A stretch of 64,000 bases of DNA from positions 558,624-622,623 of the forward strand of contig NZ_KB903250.1 in the NCBI RefSeq assembly GCF_000379685.1, in the 5' to 3' direction. Origin of the DNA: Catelliglobosispora koreensis DSM 44566. Its GTDB lineage: Bacteria > Actinomycetota > Actinomycetes > Mycobacteriales > Micromonosporaceae. The notes beneath the pieces are model-generated. The model was not told the DNA's origin. It saw only the letters and a list, made by a program, of their open reading frames with translations, and searched no databases. The translations under genes and the position numbers were made by a program. The stretch's first letter is position 1. Each line of letters begins with the position of its first letter. This document shows positions 44,282-53,161 of the stretch, piece by piece.

Positions 44282-47053
44282 TTAATAGGGCATTCGAACG
44301 AAGGACTGGTTTGCCGTGCCTAGAGTTGTGGCTCCATTGCCGATGGCGTTCCAGATTTCGATTTGCACTTTTCCATTGGTAAACGTTCCTAACGCACCAG
44401 TAGCCGATTTCAGTCCTGCGCCTTGGGTGTAGTGCTCCCACCCGGAAACCGGATCTGTCGCGAAGTAGTTAAACGTCTCCACTCGATCCCAGCTTCCGTT
44501 GCCGGTCAGGTCATACGAAACCCGGATCTGGCTTCCGTTGGCGACAATCGATCCAGCGTCGAGGAACAGGTCGAAACTGGTCGCCCCGGCTCCTGAACCG
44601 TTGAGCCCGCAAGCGGTGTAGACCAGCGGGTTGTGCGGATTGCCGTCCCAGTTGCCCCCGCCAGCTGAACTGATCGTCGCCGAACCGCTGGTGCCAAGCG
44701 ACAACGTGTTGCCGCTCAACGGGTTCGAGCATGCCGGGGGTGACGACGTTGGTGACGTCGTGGGTGAAGACGTTGGCGAAGCTGTGGGAGATGGGGACGG
44801 ACCCGTGCCGCCGCCGTATTCGACACCACTGCCCGCCGGTCCGCGCCAGGCCATGGCACGAGCCGGAACGGCGAGGGTTTGGCCGTTGGTGAACGTCACC
44901 GTGATGGCCGAACCACTGGGGTTGTAGGCGACATAGGTGCCCGTGCCCAAAACCGCGGACGTCGGGGTGTTGCCGACAATGCCATGGTTCGGGGTGCCCC
45001 AGTTACGCAGTGACGAAATCCAGTGGTACGCATGGGCTCTCGTATCACCAGCTTCCGGGGCCGGGTTAGCCGCGATCCACGCGTTGTGCGCCGCGACAGG
45101 GTCTGACATCGCCTGGAATTCCCAGATGATGTCGCGCCATTCCGTCTCGGTGCCACCGTTGGACGCCCGCAGTTCGTTGATGTTCTGCGTGATGTCGGCC
45201 TTCCACGCTCCGTTGTAAAGCGAGCCGCCCGTGATCGGCAGCATGTTGATGCCGTGAATCTCCTCGGCATTCGCGGTCCACCACGTGGCATACGCACCAC
45301 CGGCGGCCCACAGGATGCCTAGCGTGTCGTGCGGATACGCGGCCGGGAACACCGCGTTGTCCTTGTCGAACCAGTACTGGCCGATCGCGTCACGTTCGGT
45401 GGTGTAGAGGTAGACACCGGCATTACGCAAAGCCGTGTCGCCGGTCGCCTGCCCAAACAACACCATCGCGTGGGCGAAAAGCATGGCCTCGCTTGAGGAT
45501 TCCTGGTTGTTGCCGTGACCGAAGCCCGCGTGCCCGGCCGCCCAAGAGTGCCCCGCATAGGGGTCGAAGTTGCGGAACAGCGGGAACATCGTGTCGTTGC
45601 GGTCGTAGTTGCCCGGGTCCTTCACCAGCAACTTGACCATGCCACCCCACTGCCCGCTGCTGATCCAGGTGCTGTCGTGCTGAGCCACCATGGCCGCGGC
45701 GAGAATGTAGTAACCGTAATGGAAGTGGTGGTCGTTGAGCTCGGCATCAGAACCATAGGACGCTGGGTATCCAGTGAGCACGTCCCACGTTGAGTCGTAG
45801 TAGAACTGCCCGGACCCTCCGCTGGTGAGCCATTCCTGCAACCGTCCCTTGACGAGACTGATGAGGGTGTCCCGCGCGGCGTTGTGCCCGATCTGGTTGG
45901 CCACCGGAATGAGCGCCGCGAGACGCCAAAGTGCTTTGCCCGTCCAGTAAGTGTCGACCGCTCCCTGGAACTTGTCGGGCTCGGCGAGCACGGCGTCGAT
46001 GTCGGCGCGCAGCCGGTTGCGGTCCGCGTCGGTGGCGATAGGCAGCGCTGGCAACACTCCATTGAACTTGCTAACGGTGGTGAATGACGATCCTTGGCGC
46101 ACCTTCATCTGCCCGCGCGGCGAGACGTAGGTGTAGGCGGTCAGCGGGCTAGTCGTGGTCAGCCACTGGTGCCGGTAAAGTGCCGTGAACGTCCCGCCCG
46201 TGCCGGTGGTCGCCACGTTGTAAGTCGTGGTCACGTCACCGTTGGCGGCGTTGTAACCCCAGCTGACAGTGGTGCCGGTGATGACGTTTTGCCCCACCGC
46301 GGCATAGGCCGACAGTTGAGCCGTGGCCGGCAGGATCGCGACCGAGTAGGAGCCGGCTGTCGTGGTGGCGAAACCACCGCTCACGGTCCAGGCCGAGGTG
46401 GAGAACAGGCCGTAGTGGTGGCCGTTGATGGTGACACCAACCGTGTTGCCCGTGTTCGAGAAGACCGTTGCCGCACCGAGGAAGTCAACGCGGCCGCTGC
46501 CACCGCTGACACTCGCGTAAACAAACGGGCTCCCGTGCGCGATGGTCGCCCTTAGCGTCCTGACCCCGTCTGTCCAACGTGGATTGACGTGCCAGTCGCC
46601 CCAGCCGTCGACCTCGGTGCGCGGTGCGTTCAGCCCGGACACACCAACCCGCAGGTCGTTCTGGTGCACGAATTCGTACATGCGCTGGTCTGGCGTGATG
46701 ACCGGCGTTGTGGGATAGCCGACGCCCAGGCCTTCGGCGTAGGCGTGGTAGCTCAGTGGGTGCCCGTACATGTTCTCTGAGTAGGGGTTGCCCGCGTATC
46801 GCTGCCAGACCAGTGACGACCACCAGTCGTTTGTCGGGACTGGACGGCCCGCCATGGCAGCGGTGACCTTTGGCGTTACCGCGGCACCGTCGCTGTTGGA
46901 CGGACCTACCGTCCCAGCGGGACGATCGTTGCGGTAACTGCCCGCCCCAACAGAGACAACGGCGGCGTTGGCCGACATCGGGGCGAGGACTAGGAAGGTT
47001 CCTGCCGCGACCGCGAGCGCGGCCACGGTTCTTAACAGTGCGGAGGAGCGCAT
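44282..47053 (-). CDS. Secreted GH81 endo-beta-1,3-glucanase with C-terminal binding module
   Basis: From ATG 47053 (GGAGG seven bases upstream) the protein has 923 residues: signal peptide (1-30), a GH81 beta-sandwich and alpha-barrel core (about 60-760), a Ser/Pro/Thr linker and a C-terminal beta-sandwich module of about 120 residues that may bind glucan. Inverting-catalysis residues typical of GH81 are visible: D441 in ELNDHHFHYGYY and E518/E522 in NNQESSSEAM. The enzyme cuts beta-1,3-glucan such as fungal walls, callose or laminarin. A LacI-type operator overlaps its transcription start, putting it in one regulon with the GH1/ABC operon 6-9 kb away. Confidence 0.9.
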   Translation of the reverse strand: MRSSALLRTVAALAVAAGTFLVLAPMSANAAVVSVGAGSYRNDRPAGTVGPSNSDGAAVTPKVTAAMAGRPVPTNDWWSSLVWQRYAGNPYSENMYGHPLSYHAYAEGLGVGYPTTPVITPDQRMYEFVHQNDLRVGVSGLNAPRTEVDGWGDWHVNPRWTDGVRTLRATIAHGSPFVYASVSGGSGRVDFLGAATVFSNTGNTVGVTINGHHYGLFSTSAWTVSGGFATTTAGSYSVAILPATAQLSAYAAVGQNVITGTTVSWGYNAANGDVTTTYNVATTGTGGTFTALYRHQWLTTTSPLTAYTYVSPRGQMKVRQGSSFTTVSKFNGVLPALPIATDADRNRLRADIDAVLAEPDKFQGAVDTYWTGKALWRLAALIPVANQIGHNAARDTLISLVKGRLQEWLTSGGSGQFYYDSTWDVLTGYPASYGSDAELNDHHFHYGYYILAAAMVAQHDSTWISSGQWGGMVKLLVKDPGNYDRNDTMFPLFRNFDPYAGHSWAAGHAGFGHGNNQESSSEAMLFAHAMVLFGQATGDTALRNAGVYLYTTERDAIGQYWFDKDNAVFPAAYPHDTLGILWAAGGAYATWWTANAEEIHGINMLPITGGSLYNGAWKADITQNINELRASNGGTETEWRDIIWEFQAMSDPVAAHNAWIAANPAPEAGDTRAHAYHWISSLRNWGTPNHGIVGNTPTSAVLGTGTYVAYNPSGSAITVTFTNGQTLAVPARAMAWRGPAGSGVEYGGGTGPSPSPTASPTSSPTTSPTSSPPACSNPLSGNTLSLGTSGSATISSAGGGNWDGNPHNPLVYTACGLNGSGAGATSFDLFLDAGSIVANGSQIRVSYDLTGNGSWDRVETFNYFATDPVSGWEHYTQGAGLKSATGALGTFTNGKVQIEIWNAIGNGATTLGTANQSFVRMPY

Positions 47054-47086
47054 CGGGGTGCCTCCAATAGGGACGGTTAGTTGCGA

Positions 47087-47153
47087 GAGAGCGCTCTCAC
47101 AAGCAAGAAAGTAACCGCGCTTTAACACACATGTCAAGGAAGAGAGCGATCTC
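47087..47153 (-). promoter_or_regulatory. GH81 promoter with LacI-type operators
   Basis: On the minus strand TTGACA (47137-47132), a 17-bp spacer and TTACTT (47114-47109) form a good promoter. The perfect palindrome GAGAGCGCTCTC (47087-47098) follows at about +4 to +15, and a degenerate copy GAGAGCGATCTC (47142-47153) precedes the -35 box. The layout copies that of the promoter at 35635-35700. Confidence 0.8.
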
Positions 47154-47171
47154 CGATATCGAGCAAGAGAA

Positions 47172-47199
47172 ATGGGGCCGGCGATAACGCCGGCCCCAT
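47172..47199 (-). terminator. Terminator of the M6 metalloprotease gene
   Basis: ATGGGGCCGGCG (47172-47183) pairs perfectly with 47188-47199 across an ATAA loop. On the minus strand TTTCTCTT follows. It separates the M6 gene from the GH81 promoter. Confidence 0.88.
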
Positions 47200-47214
47200 C
47201 CCTGGATGTGTTAC

Positions 47215-50004
47215 TTACGGCTTGGCCGAAGAAACCTTCACGATGGCGAAGGAGTTGCCCGGGAAGGCGAACAAGATTTGAATCTTGACGCCATAGGCGA
47301 CACCCGCGTCACCCGGGTTACCGGAGCCCAGAATGGTGAAACCGAGGTCCTCGCCATACAGGTCGGTAGCCGGAGAGCCGTCCGGGTTGACGATCCGCGT
47401 GGTGTACGGAGCGTTGCCCTTCGACGGCAGGACGACCGAGGCGTCGATATCGCGGTTCCAGAGTCCGCCATTGCGGAACTCCAGACCCGGATACCAGCCC
47501 TGGGCGTCGGTGAAGGTGGACTTCCCTGGCAGTGCAGCGTGGTTGCTGCAGAACTCGGTGAACGGCTGGCCTATTCCTTCAACACATTCCTTGAAGGGGT
47601 AGGTGCTGTGCGTCGAGAACGCCGCGTTGGAAGACTGCGGCCGGCTCGGGAGGTTCTTGAGCGTGGTCGGGTCGTTCGCGGCCGCGTCGCCAGTACGGCG
47701 CAGCGGGTCGAAGTTCGCGTCCACGATCAACAGGCCGCCCTTCGAGCCGTAGCTCGGGAGCGCCGTCGAGTTGGCGGTGACGTGGTTGACGTTGCCGTAC
47801 GTGGTGTCGCGGTACCACACCAGCATGCCGGGGGCGTTGTACTTGATCTTCTCGACCTTCCACGGACCGTTTGAGTACGTGGTGTCGTAGGCGTACTTCA
47901 GGCCCTCGTCAAAGCCATCGAAGTTACGCCACTCGGCGAGGTAGTACTGGCCCTTAACCTGCGTGCCAGAGTCGGTGTGCCAGCCGGCACCCGACGTGTC
48001 GGTCCACGTGCCACCAGTGGCGGTCCAGCCATTGGCGCCACCTTCGACGTCGTCACTCCAGACGGTGGAACCGTCAGCGACAACCGAGAAGTCGTCGGAG
48101 AACCAGCCGCGCTCCAGGAAGCCGGCGTCAGTCGCCTGACGCAAACGAACCTGGACGGTGGTGCCGGCGTAAGGCGTGAGGTCGATGTAATCGTGACGCC
48201 AGCCGTGCGTGTCCCCGGTGAGGCCGTACTTCTTGTTCGCGAAGTCCGCGAGCCTTCCGTTCGGGTCCGGGTAGTTGTCCGGCGTGGACACCTCAGTGCC
48301 GCCCTCGGCGTAGACCTTGGTGTCGATCCAGGTCGCGCCACCGTCGGTGGAAACCTCGACGAAACCGTAGTCCCAGTCGGCCTCGATGATGTAGTTGTTC
48401 CACATCCAGAAGCGAACATCGCTTCCAGCGGGGACATTCACCGAGCGAGCGATCTTGACGTCGGCCCAGTCCTGGTCAGCACCTGAGTACCACATGTTGC
48501 TTCCACTGTGGGGCTCAGCCAGCGTGATGACCTTGTTGGGCAGGTTGATCTTGATGCCATCCTCTGTCCACTTTGGAGTGTTGGAGGTTTGGCCCAGCAT
48601 GACTAGCTGGTCCTTGGCATTTGGCTCCACGACGAGCGGGTCAGCCCAGCCGAGAACCCACTTGTCCCAAAGGCCCATGTGGGTCGGCGTTCCCTGGAAG
48701 ATCGGTCCCGCGTGCGAACCCGAGGACATGAGGTCCCAGAAGTCCACATCGGAGTCCGAGCCAGCACCAGAGGTGTCGTAGAGGTCCGGCAGGCCAAGGT
48801 CGTGACCGTACTCGTGCGCGAAAACGCCGACGCCCGAGTCTTCCGGCTGAACGATGTAGTTCGAGATCTTGAGCCCACCCTCGCCGGGGATCTCATATCC
48901 ACCAGCGACCGCGGAGGAGTGCGCCCAGATAGCGTAAGTGCCTTCGGCACCGCCGCCACCGGACTTGTCTTCTCCAGCGTGCACGAGCACCAAGTGGTCA
49001 ACAACGCCGTCCGGCTCGAAGAAGTTTCCGTCGCCGTCGCGGTCGCCCTGGTCCTCGATGTCGTAATCAGCCCACGGGAAGTTCGGGTTCATGGCCGCCA
49101 AGGTGTCAACGGCGTCCGTGGCGAGCTTGCCCGCGCCCAGCGGGTTGTTCGGGTGCCCGTTCATTGACTGAACGGCCGCTGGGGGCTGCCAGTTGCCTTC
49201 CGCGTCCTGGAAACAACGCGAAGCGCCGTACCAGCCCTCGGAATGCGGCACCTTGACCCAAGGCGTGGCCTGTCCATCCACGGTGTACTTGCCCTTGGAC
49301 ATTTCAAGGTACATGTTGCGCATCGTGTAACCGGACAGGTTGATGCCTGGCTTTCCGTCAGGCCCGGTCAGGTCCGTACGCACGCGCTCGGTCAGACCCT
49401 TGTCGGTGTACAGGATCTTGTTGAAGTACTCCGGCGAGAAGTCCGGCACCCACATGGAGTTGTTGTCCTTGTGGGGATAGCTAGCCGGATTCGGGATCTG
49501 GTTGTGCAGCGGCCCATTCTGGACCGTGCCGGGAATACAAGTGCGCGGCTCGGTGAACACCGAGTTCGGCACCATGGTCCCCGTGAAGTCGTCATTCGCC
49601 TGGTTGTTGAACTCGACCAGGATCGTGAGCAGCTTCGCGACCTGTGCTTGCGGAGCCTTCTTGATCAAGGAAGGAGGCAGGTTTGTCTTGAGCGCCTTAC
49701 CTTCTACCTTGGCAAGCTGGTTGGCCGTGAGCGGGTTGCCTTTCCCGTGCTTGCGGTCGAACTCCTTCGCCCGGCTAAGACCGGAGAGTTTCGACTTAGA
49801 GCCACTGAGTTGCTCTTGGCCGGGAGCGTTGTCCGCTTGGACAGCGGGCTCCGCATAGTTGATATACGTCTCCCACGGCTGGATATCAGCCACAGGACGG
49901 GCGACGACTACGCTGCTTCCGGCGGCGGTAAGCCCCGCAACAGCAAGCGTCAATGCAGAAGCGGCAGCTATAACCTGCCGTCTGCGGCGGATGGCGTGCT
50001 TCAT
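47215..50004 (-). CDS. Secreted M6 metalloprotease (immune inhibitor A type)
   Basis: The 929-residue protein (ATG 50004, GGAG upstream) has a signal peptide after a run of four arginines, a propeptide, and an M6 catalytic domain with HEYGHDLGLPD (H397, E398, H401, D407) followed by the Met-turn LMSSG. The C-terminal 450 residues contain MAM/VEG-like beta-sandwich modules. Immune inhibitor A-like proteases degrade host or environmental proteins in a calcium- and zinc-dependent way. It has its own terminator and joins the subtilase and GH81 in a block of secreted hydrolases. Confidence 0.9.
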   Translation of the reverse strand: MKHAIRRRRQVIAAASALTLAVAGLTAAGSSVVVARPVADIQPWETYINYAEPAVQADNAPGQEQLSGSKSKLSGLSRAKEFDRKHGKGNPLTANQLAKVEGKALKTNLPPSLIKKAPQAQVAKLLTILVEFNNQANDDFTGTMVPNSVFTEPRTCIPGTVQNGPLHNQIPNPASYPHKDNNSMWVPDFSPEYFNKILYTDKGLTERVRTDLTGPDGKPGINLSGYTMRNMYLEMSKGKYTVDGQATPWVKVPHSEGWYGASRCFQDAEGNWQPPAAVQSMNGHPNNPLGAGKLATDAVDTLAAMNPNFPWADYDIEDQGDRDGDGNFFEPDGVVDHLVLVHAGEDKSGGGGAEGTYAIWAHSSAVAGGYEIPGEGGLKISNYIVQPEDSGVGVFAHEYGHDLGLPDLYDTSGAGSDSDVDFWDLMSSGSHAGPIFQGTPTHMGLWDKWVLGWADPLVVEPNAKDQLVMLGQTSNTPKWTEDGIKINLPNKVITLAEPHSGSNMWYSGADQDWADVKIARSVNVPAGSDVRFWMWNNYIIEADWDYGFVEVSTDGGATWIDTKVYAEGGTEVSTPDNYPDPNGRLADFANKKYGLTGDTHGWRHDYIDLTPYAGTTVQVRLRQATDAGFLERGWFSDDFSVVADGSTVWSDDVEGGANGWTATGGTWTDTSGAGWHTDSGTQVKGQYYLAEWRNFDGFDEGLKYAYDTTYSNGPWKVEKIKYNAPGMLVWYRDTTYGNVNHVTANSTALPSYGSKGGLLIVDANFDPLRRTGDAAANDPTTLKNLPSRPQSSNAAFSTHSTYPFKECVEGIGQPFTEFCSNHAALPGKSTFTDAQGWYPGLEFRNGGLWNRDIDASVVLPSKGNAPYTTRIVNPDGSPATDLYGEDLGFTILGSGNPGDAGVAYGVKIQILFAFPGNSFAIVKVSSAKP

Positions 50005-50196
50005 GCCACTCCATTCCTCTGTGGACAGGGAATTTAGCCATGCAGCGGCATGCCGGTGGTGCGCCACATGAACTACGAGCGGTGGCCGCAGTCAATTGAC
50101 GAGAAAGAAACTAACGGGGGTTTGCTGTGACTCACCGCTTCGTCACGATGACAGAGTTGTCATTGCGATGTCTATGGTCCGTCAGCGCAAAGTCAT

Positions 50197-50766
50197 TCAA
50201 TCTACGGGAAATTCAGGCATGAAAGGCTCTGAAATATCCCGTACTTGGGCAAGCATGGCATCCACGTTGTCGTAGCTGGACAATTCAGTCAACGTGACGA
50301 GAGTTGGCGGCAACATCGGCAGGTTTCCCGCCATATGTTCCGCCATCGCTTGCTCTGGTGTCAGCCATTGCACCCGGTCGGCTTCTCCCTCGGGCAGAAT
50401 CGGTTCATGTCCCTGCGGCAATGCGGCTAGATAAAACCAAGTGTCAAATCGCTTCGGCTCGAACACCGGGGTTAGCCAACGGTGCCAAGGCACCAAGTCG
50501 GCCGGCTCAACTGGTACTCCCGTTTCTTCGAAAAGCTCGCGAACCGCGGCCTGCACGGGCGTCTCGCCGGGCTCGAAGGCGCCACCGGGGAAGGCCCACA
50601 TGCCGCCGAAAGCCATGGCGCGCAAGCGCCGGATGAGGAAGACACTGCGGTCGGGGCGCAACAGCACCACCGTCGCGGCCGAGCGCGGAACCGCCGGCTC
50701 GCGGCCAGAAGCGGCGAACTCACGCGCCATTTCTTTAAGTCGCTGAGAAATCGCGTCATTCCACAT
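50197..50766 (-). CDS. Nudix hydrolase
   Basis: The 189-residue protein has an exact Nudix box: G62-x5-E68-x7-R76-E77-x2-E80-E81-x-G83. Placement of the domain after about 25 N-terminal residues and a long C-terminal region resembles the NUDT19/CoA-pyrophosphatase group. The start ATG 50766 lies inside the last codons of the thiolase gene (11-bp overlap), so the pair is coupled and a CoA-derived substrate is plausible (inference). Confidence 0.85.
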   Translation of the reverse strand: MWNDAISQRLKEMAREFAASGREPAVPRSAATVVLLRPDRSVFLIRRLRAMAFGGMWAFPGGAFEPGETPVQAAVRELFEETGVPVEPADLVPWHRWLTPVFEPKRFDTWFYLAALPQGHEPILPEGEADRVQWLTPEQAMAEHMAGNLPMLPPTLVTLTELSSYDNVDAMLAQVRDISEPFMPEFPVD

Positions 50767-51901
50767 GAACGACCACCGCCTGCCCCTGGCCAACCCCGAT
50801 ACATGCCGCGGCTACTCCGTAGCCACCGCCCCGGCGCCGCAGTTCACGGCACAGGTCAATGATGACGCGCGGCGCGGAAGCCCCGAGCGGATGCCCGACG
50901 GCGATGGCACCACCGTTGACGTTAAGTAGATCTCGATCAATTCCAGGAAGTTCGTCGAGGCAGCTGAGAACCATCGCGGCGAACGCCTCGTTCAGCTCCC
51001 AGAGTGCAATGTCCGAAAAGGACAGACGCGCCTTCTCCAATGCCTTCTGGATAGCGGGCACCGGGCCCAGGGCGAACCGGTTCGGCGCGACTCCCGCGAC
51101 AGCGCTAGAAACGATGCGGGCCAATGGTTTCACGCCAAGCTGCTCGACAGCGGCCGCCGATCCGACGAGCACCGCCGCGGCACCATCGTTGATGGGCGAG
51201 GAGTTTCCGGCCGTGACCGTGCCGTCTTTAGTGAACGCGGGTTTCAGACTTGCTAACTTTTCCAGACTGGTGCCCGGGCGGACGCTTTCGTCACGCGTCA
51301 ATTCGCCAAACGCAAAGATGCCATCCTGTGGCGCTTTCGCCGCTCTTTCATGCGATCGAAGGGCCCACTCGTCCTGCGCTTCACGGCTGATTCCCTTTTC
51401 CTTAGCGACTTGTTCGGCCGCCGTCCCCAGCGGAATTGTCCACTCCGGACTGAACTGCGGATTGACCATGCGCCAGCCGAGCTGGGTGTTCCACAGCTTC
51501 ACGTCGGCGGGAAACGGTCCGTCTGGTTTGAGCATCACGAAGGGAGCACGGGTCATGCTTTCGACTCCCCCGGCGACAATGAGATTCGCATCGCCGGTGT
51601 CAACCGCCCGCGCGGCTTGCACAATCGCTTCGGCACCCGAGGCACACAACCGGTTCACCGTCACGCCCGGCACGCTCACGGGCAGCCCTGCGAGCAAAGC
51701 CGCCATGCGGGCGACGTTTCGGTTGTCCTCGCCAGCCTGATTGGCATCGCCCAGGATCACGTCGTCGGGCACCAGCCCGGGATGGCGCTTAAGCAGCTCG
51801 ACAATGGGTGCCGCCGCCAAATCATCCGTGCGGACGCCCGCCAGGCCGCCCTTGTGTTTGCCAAACGGGGTCCGCGCCGCGTCGATGAGGTAGGCCGCCA
51901 T
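50756..51901 (-). CDS. Thiolase (acetyl-CoA acetyltransferase type)
   Basis: The 381-residue thiolase has nucleophile C86 (NRLCASGAEA), NEAFA, H337 (GHPLGAS) and second cysteine C367 (CIGVGQG). It makes or cleaves beta-ketoacyl-CoA. It is upstream of the overlapping Nudix gene and 2 bp from the stop-side of the class-IV aminotransferase gene on the same strand. Whether it acts in fatty-acid breakdown or in biosynthesis cannot be read here. Confidence 0.9.
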   Translation of the reverse strand: MAAYLIDAARTPFGKHKGGLAGVRTDDLAAAPIVELLKRHPGLVPDDVILGDANQAGEDNRNVARMAALLAGLPVSVPGVTVNRLCASGAEAIVQAARAVDTGDANLIVAGGVESMTRAPFVMLKPDGPFPADVKLWNTQLGWRMVNPQFSPEWTIPLGTAAEQVAKEKGISREAQDEWALRSHERAAKAPQDGIFAFGELTRDESVRPGTSLEKLASLKPAFTKDGTVTAGNSSPINDGAAAVLVGSAAAVEQLGVKPLARIVSSAVAGVAPNRFALGPVPAIQKALEKARLSFSDIALWELNEAFAAMVLSCLDELPGIDRDLLNVNGGAIAVGHPLGASAPRVIIDLCRELRRRGGGYGVAAACIGVGQGQAVVVHVE

Positions 51902-51903
51902 AG

Positions 51904-52740
51904 TCAGAACCCTAGGAGTTCGCGGAGCTGGATGTCGCTGGAGCGCAGGGTGATTCCGTTAACACTGCGGATCGGCGCGACGCCCCGGCCGCTGGACAGC
52001 AGCCAGGCGCCATCCACCTCGAAGATCTCGTCCAAGTTGATCATCCGATAGTCAGCGGACAGCCCGAGTTCCCCGGCGCGCTCAAAGGCGTGCTGCACGG
52101 TCACTCCGGCGAGGATCCCACTGCCCGTGGGCGGCACCGTGAACAGGACATCGTCTTCGAGCCAAACGAGCGAAGCCGTCGGAGCTTCCAGCAAGAAGTT
52201 GTCCGACGACAGCCACAGCGCATCGCCGTAACCCCGGGCTGCCGCCCAGCGAAGCGTTGCCATGTTGATGGCGTAAGACAGCGACTTCACGCCACCAAGC
52301 AGCCAGGGCGCGTCTTCGCGGGCGCTGGCCGGATAGCCATAGGCCAGCGTCGTCACGTGCACACCGGTGTCGCGGGCAGCCTTGGTTACCTCGGAGATCG
52401 GGACGATGGTGGCGAAACAGGTCGGTTCGTTCTCCCCGTCGGGCCCTCTCGTGACAACCAGTTTCAGCGCGCCCTCTGTCTGGGCGTCCCACACGGCACA
52501 AGCCTCGTGGGCGAGCTGCGTCAGTTGTTCTTCCGTTGGAGGAGTCAGATCCATGCGGTCGGCCGAGAGGAAGAGCCGTTTCAGATGCTCAGCGAGCAGC
52601 CACGGCTGACCCTGACGCACGTGCATGGTCTCGAAAATGCCATCGCCCCGAGACAGGCCCAGGTCGTCGGCGCGGATGAAGGGAGTTCCGGCCGGCAGCA
52701 CGCCCCGGCCCAGCACAGCTAACACAGACACACCCCGCAT
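51904..52740 (-). CDS. Class IV PLP aminotransferase/4-amino-4-deoxychorismate lyase
   Basis: The 278-residue fold-type IV PLP enzyme has Schiff-base K152 in VKSLSYAIN and SRGDGIFET near the N-terminus. Length and sequence are closer to aminodeoxychorismate lyase (PabC) than to branched-chain aminotransferase, which would place it in p-aminobenzoate/folate supply. Starts at 52740 or 52746 are possible; neither has a ribosome site, so the message may be leaderless. It is divergent from the Fur-family gene with only 7-13 bp between starts. Confidence 0.75.
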   Translation of the reverse strand: MRGVSVLAVLGRGVLPAGTPFIRADDLGLSRGDGIFETMHVRQGQPWLLAEHLKRLFLSADRMDLTPPTEEQLTQLAHEACAVWDAQTEGALKLVVTRGPDGENEPTCFATIVPISEVTKAARDTGVHVTTLAYGYPASAREDAPWLLGGVKSLSYAINMATLRWAAARGYGDALWLSSDNFLLEAPTASLVWLEDDVLFTVPPTGSGILAGVTVQHAFERAGELGLSADYRMINLDEIFEVDGAWLLSSGRGVAPIRSVNGITLRSSDIQLRELLGF

Positions 52741-52753
52741 TATCATCGCAAGC

Positions 52754-53161
52754 GTGTCGGAGCTTGCTAACCTGCTGCGTGATCGCGGCCTGCGACTGAC
52801 TCCGCAACGCCAGCTCGTGCTGGACGCGGTGCGCAGACTGGGTCACGCCACCCCTGAACAGGTGCACGCGGCGGTCGTCGAGCACGCGGCGGGGGTGAAC
52901 ATCACCACTATCTACCGCACCCTGGAGCTGCTCGAAGAGCTTGATCTGGTGACGCACGTCCACCTGTCCCACGGCGCGCCGACCTACCACGATGTCAACG
53001 AGGAACAGCACATCCACCTGGTCTGCCGATCTTGCAACGCGGTTCAGGAGCTCGATCCGGCCACCCTCGACGGGCTGGCTAAGCAACTGCTGGAGCAGCG
53101 GGGATTTCAGATGGATATCTCGCACGTTGCACTATTCGGCTTGTGTGGGAGGTGCACATGA
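52754..53161 (+). CDS. Fur-family metalloregulator
   Basis: The 135-residue protein has the Fur winged helix (RLTPQRQLVLDAVRRLGHATPEQVH; NITTIYRTLELLEELDLVTH) and metal motifs HVHLSHG, HIHLVCRSC and a C-terminal CGRC, giving two CxxC pairs for structural zinc. Fur, Zur, Nur and PerR cannot be separated by eye. GTG 52754 is chosen to match the usual N-terminus. Its stop overlaps the ATG of the YgfZ-like gene. As YgfZ proteins aid Fe-S enzymes, iron or oxidative-stress sensing is attractive (inference). Confidence 0.88.
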   Translation: MSELANLLRDRGLRLTPQRQLVLDAVRRLGHATPEQVHAAVVEHAAGVNITTIYRTLELLEELDLVTHVHLSHGAPTYHDVNEEQHIHLVCRSCNAVQELDPATLDGLAKQLLEQRGFQMDISHVALFGLCGRCT

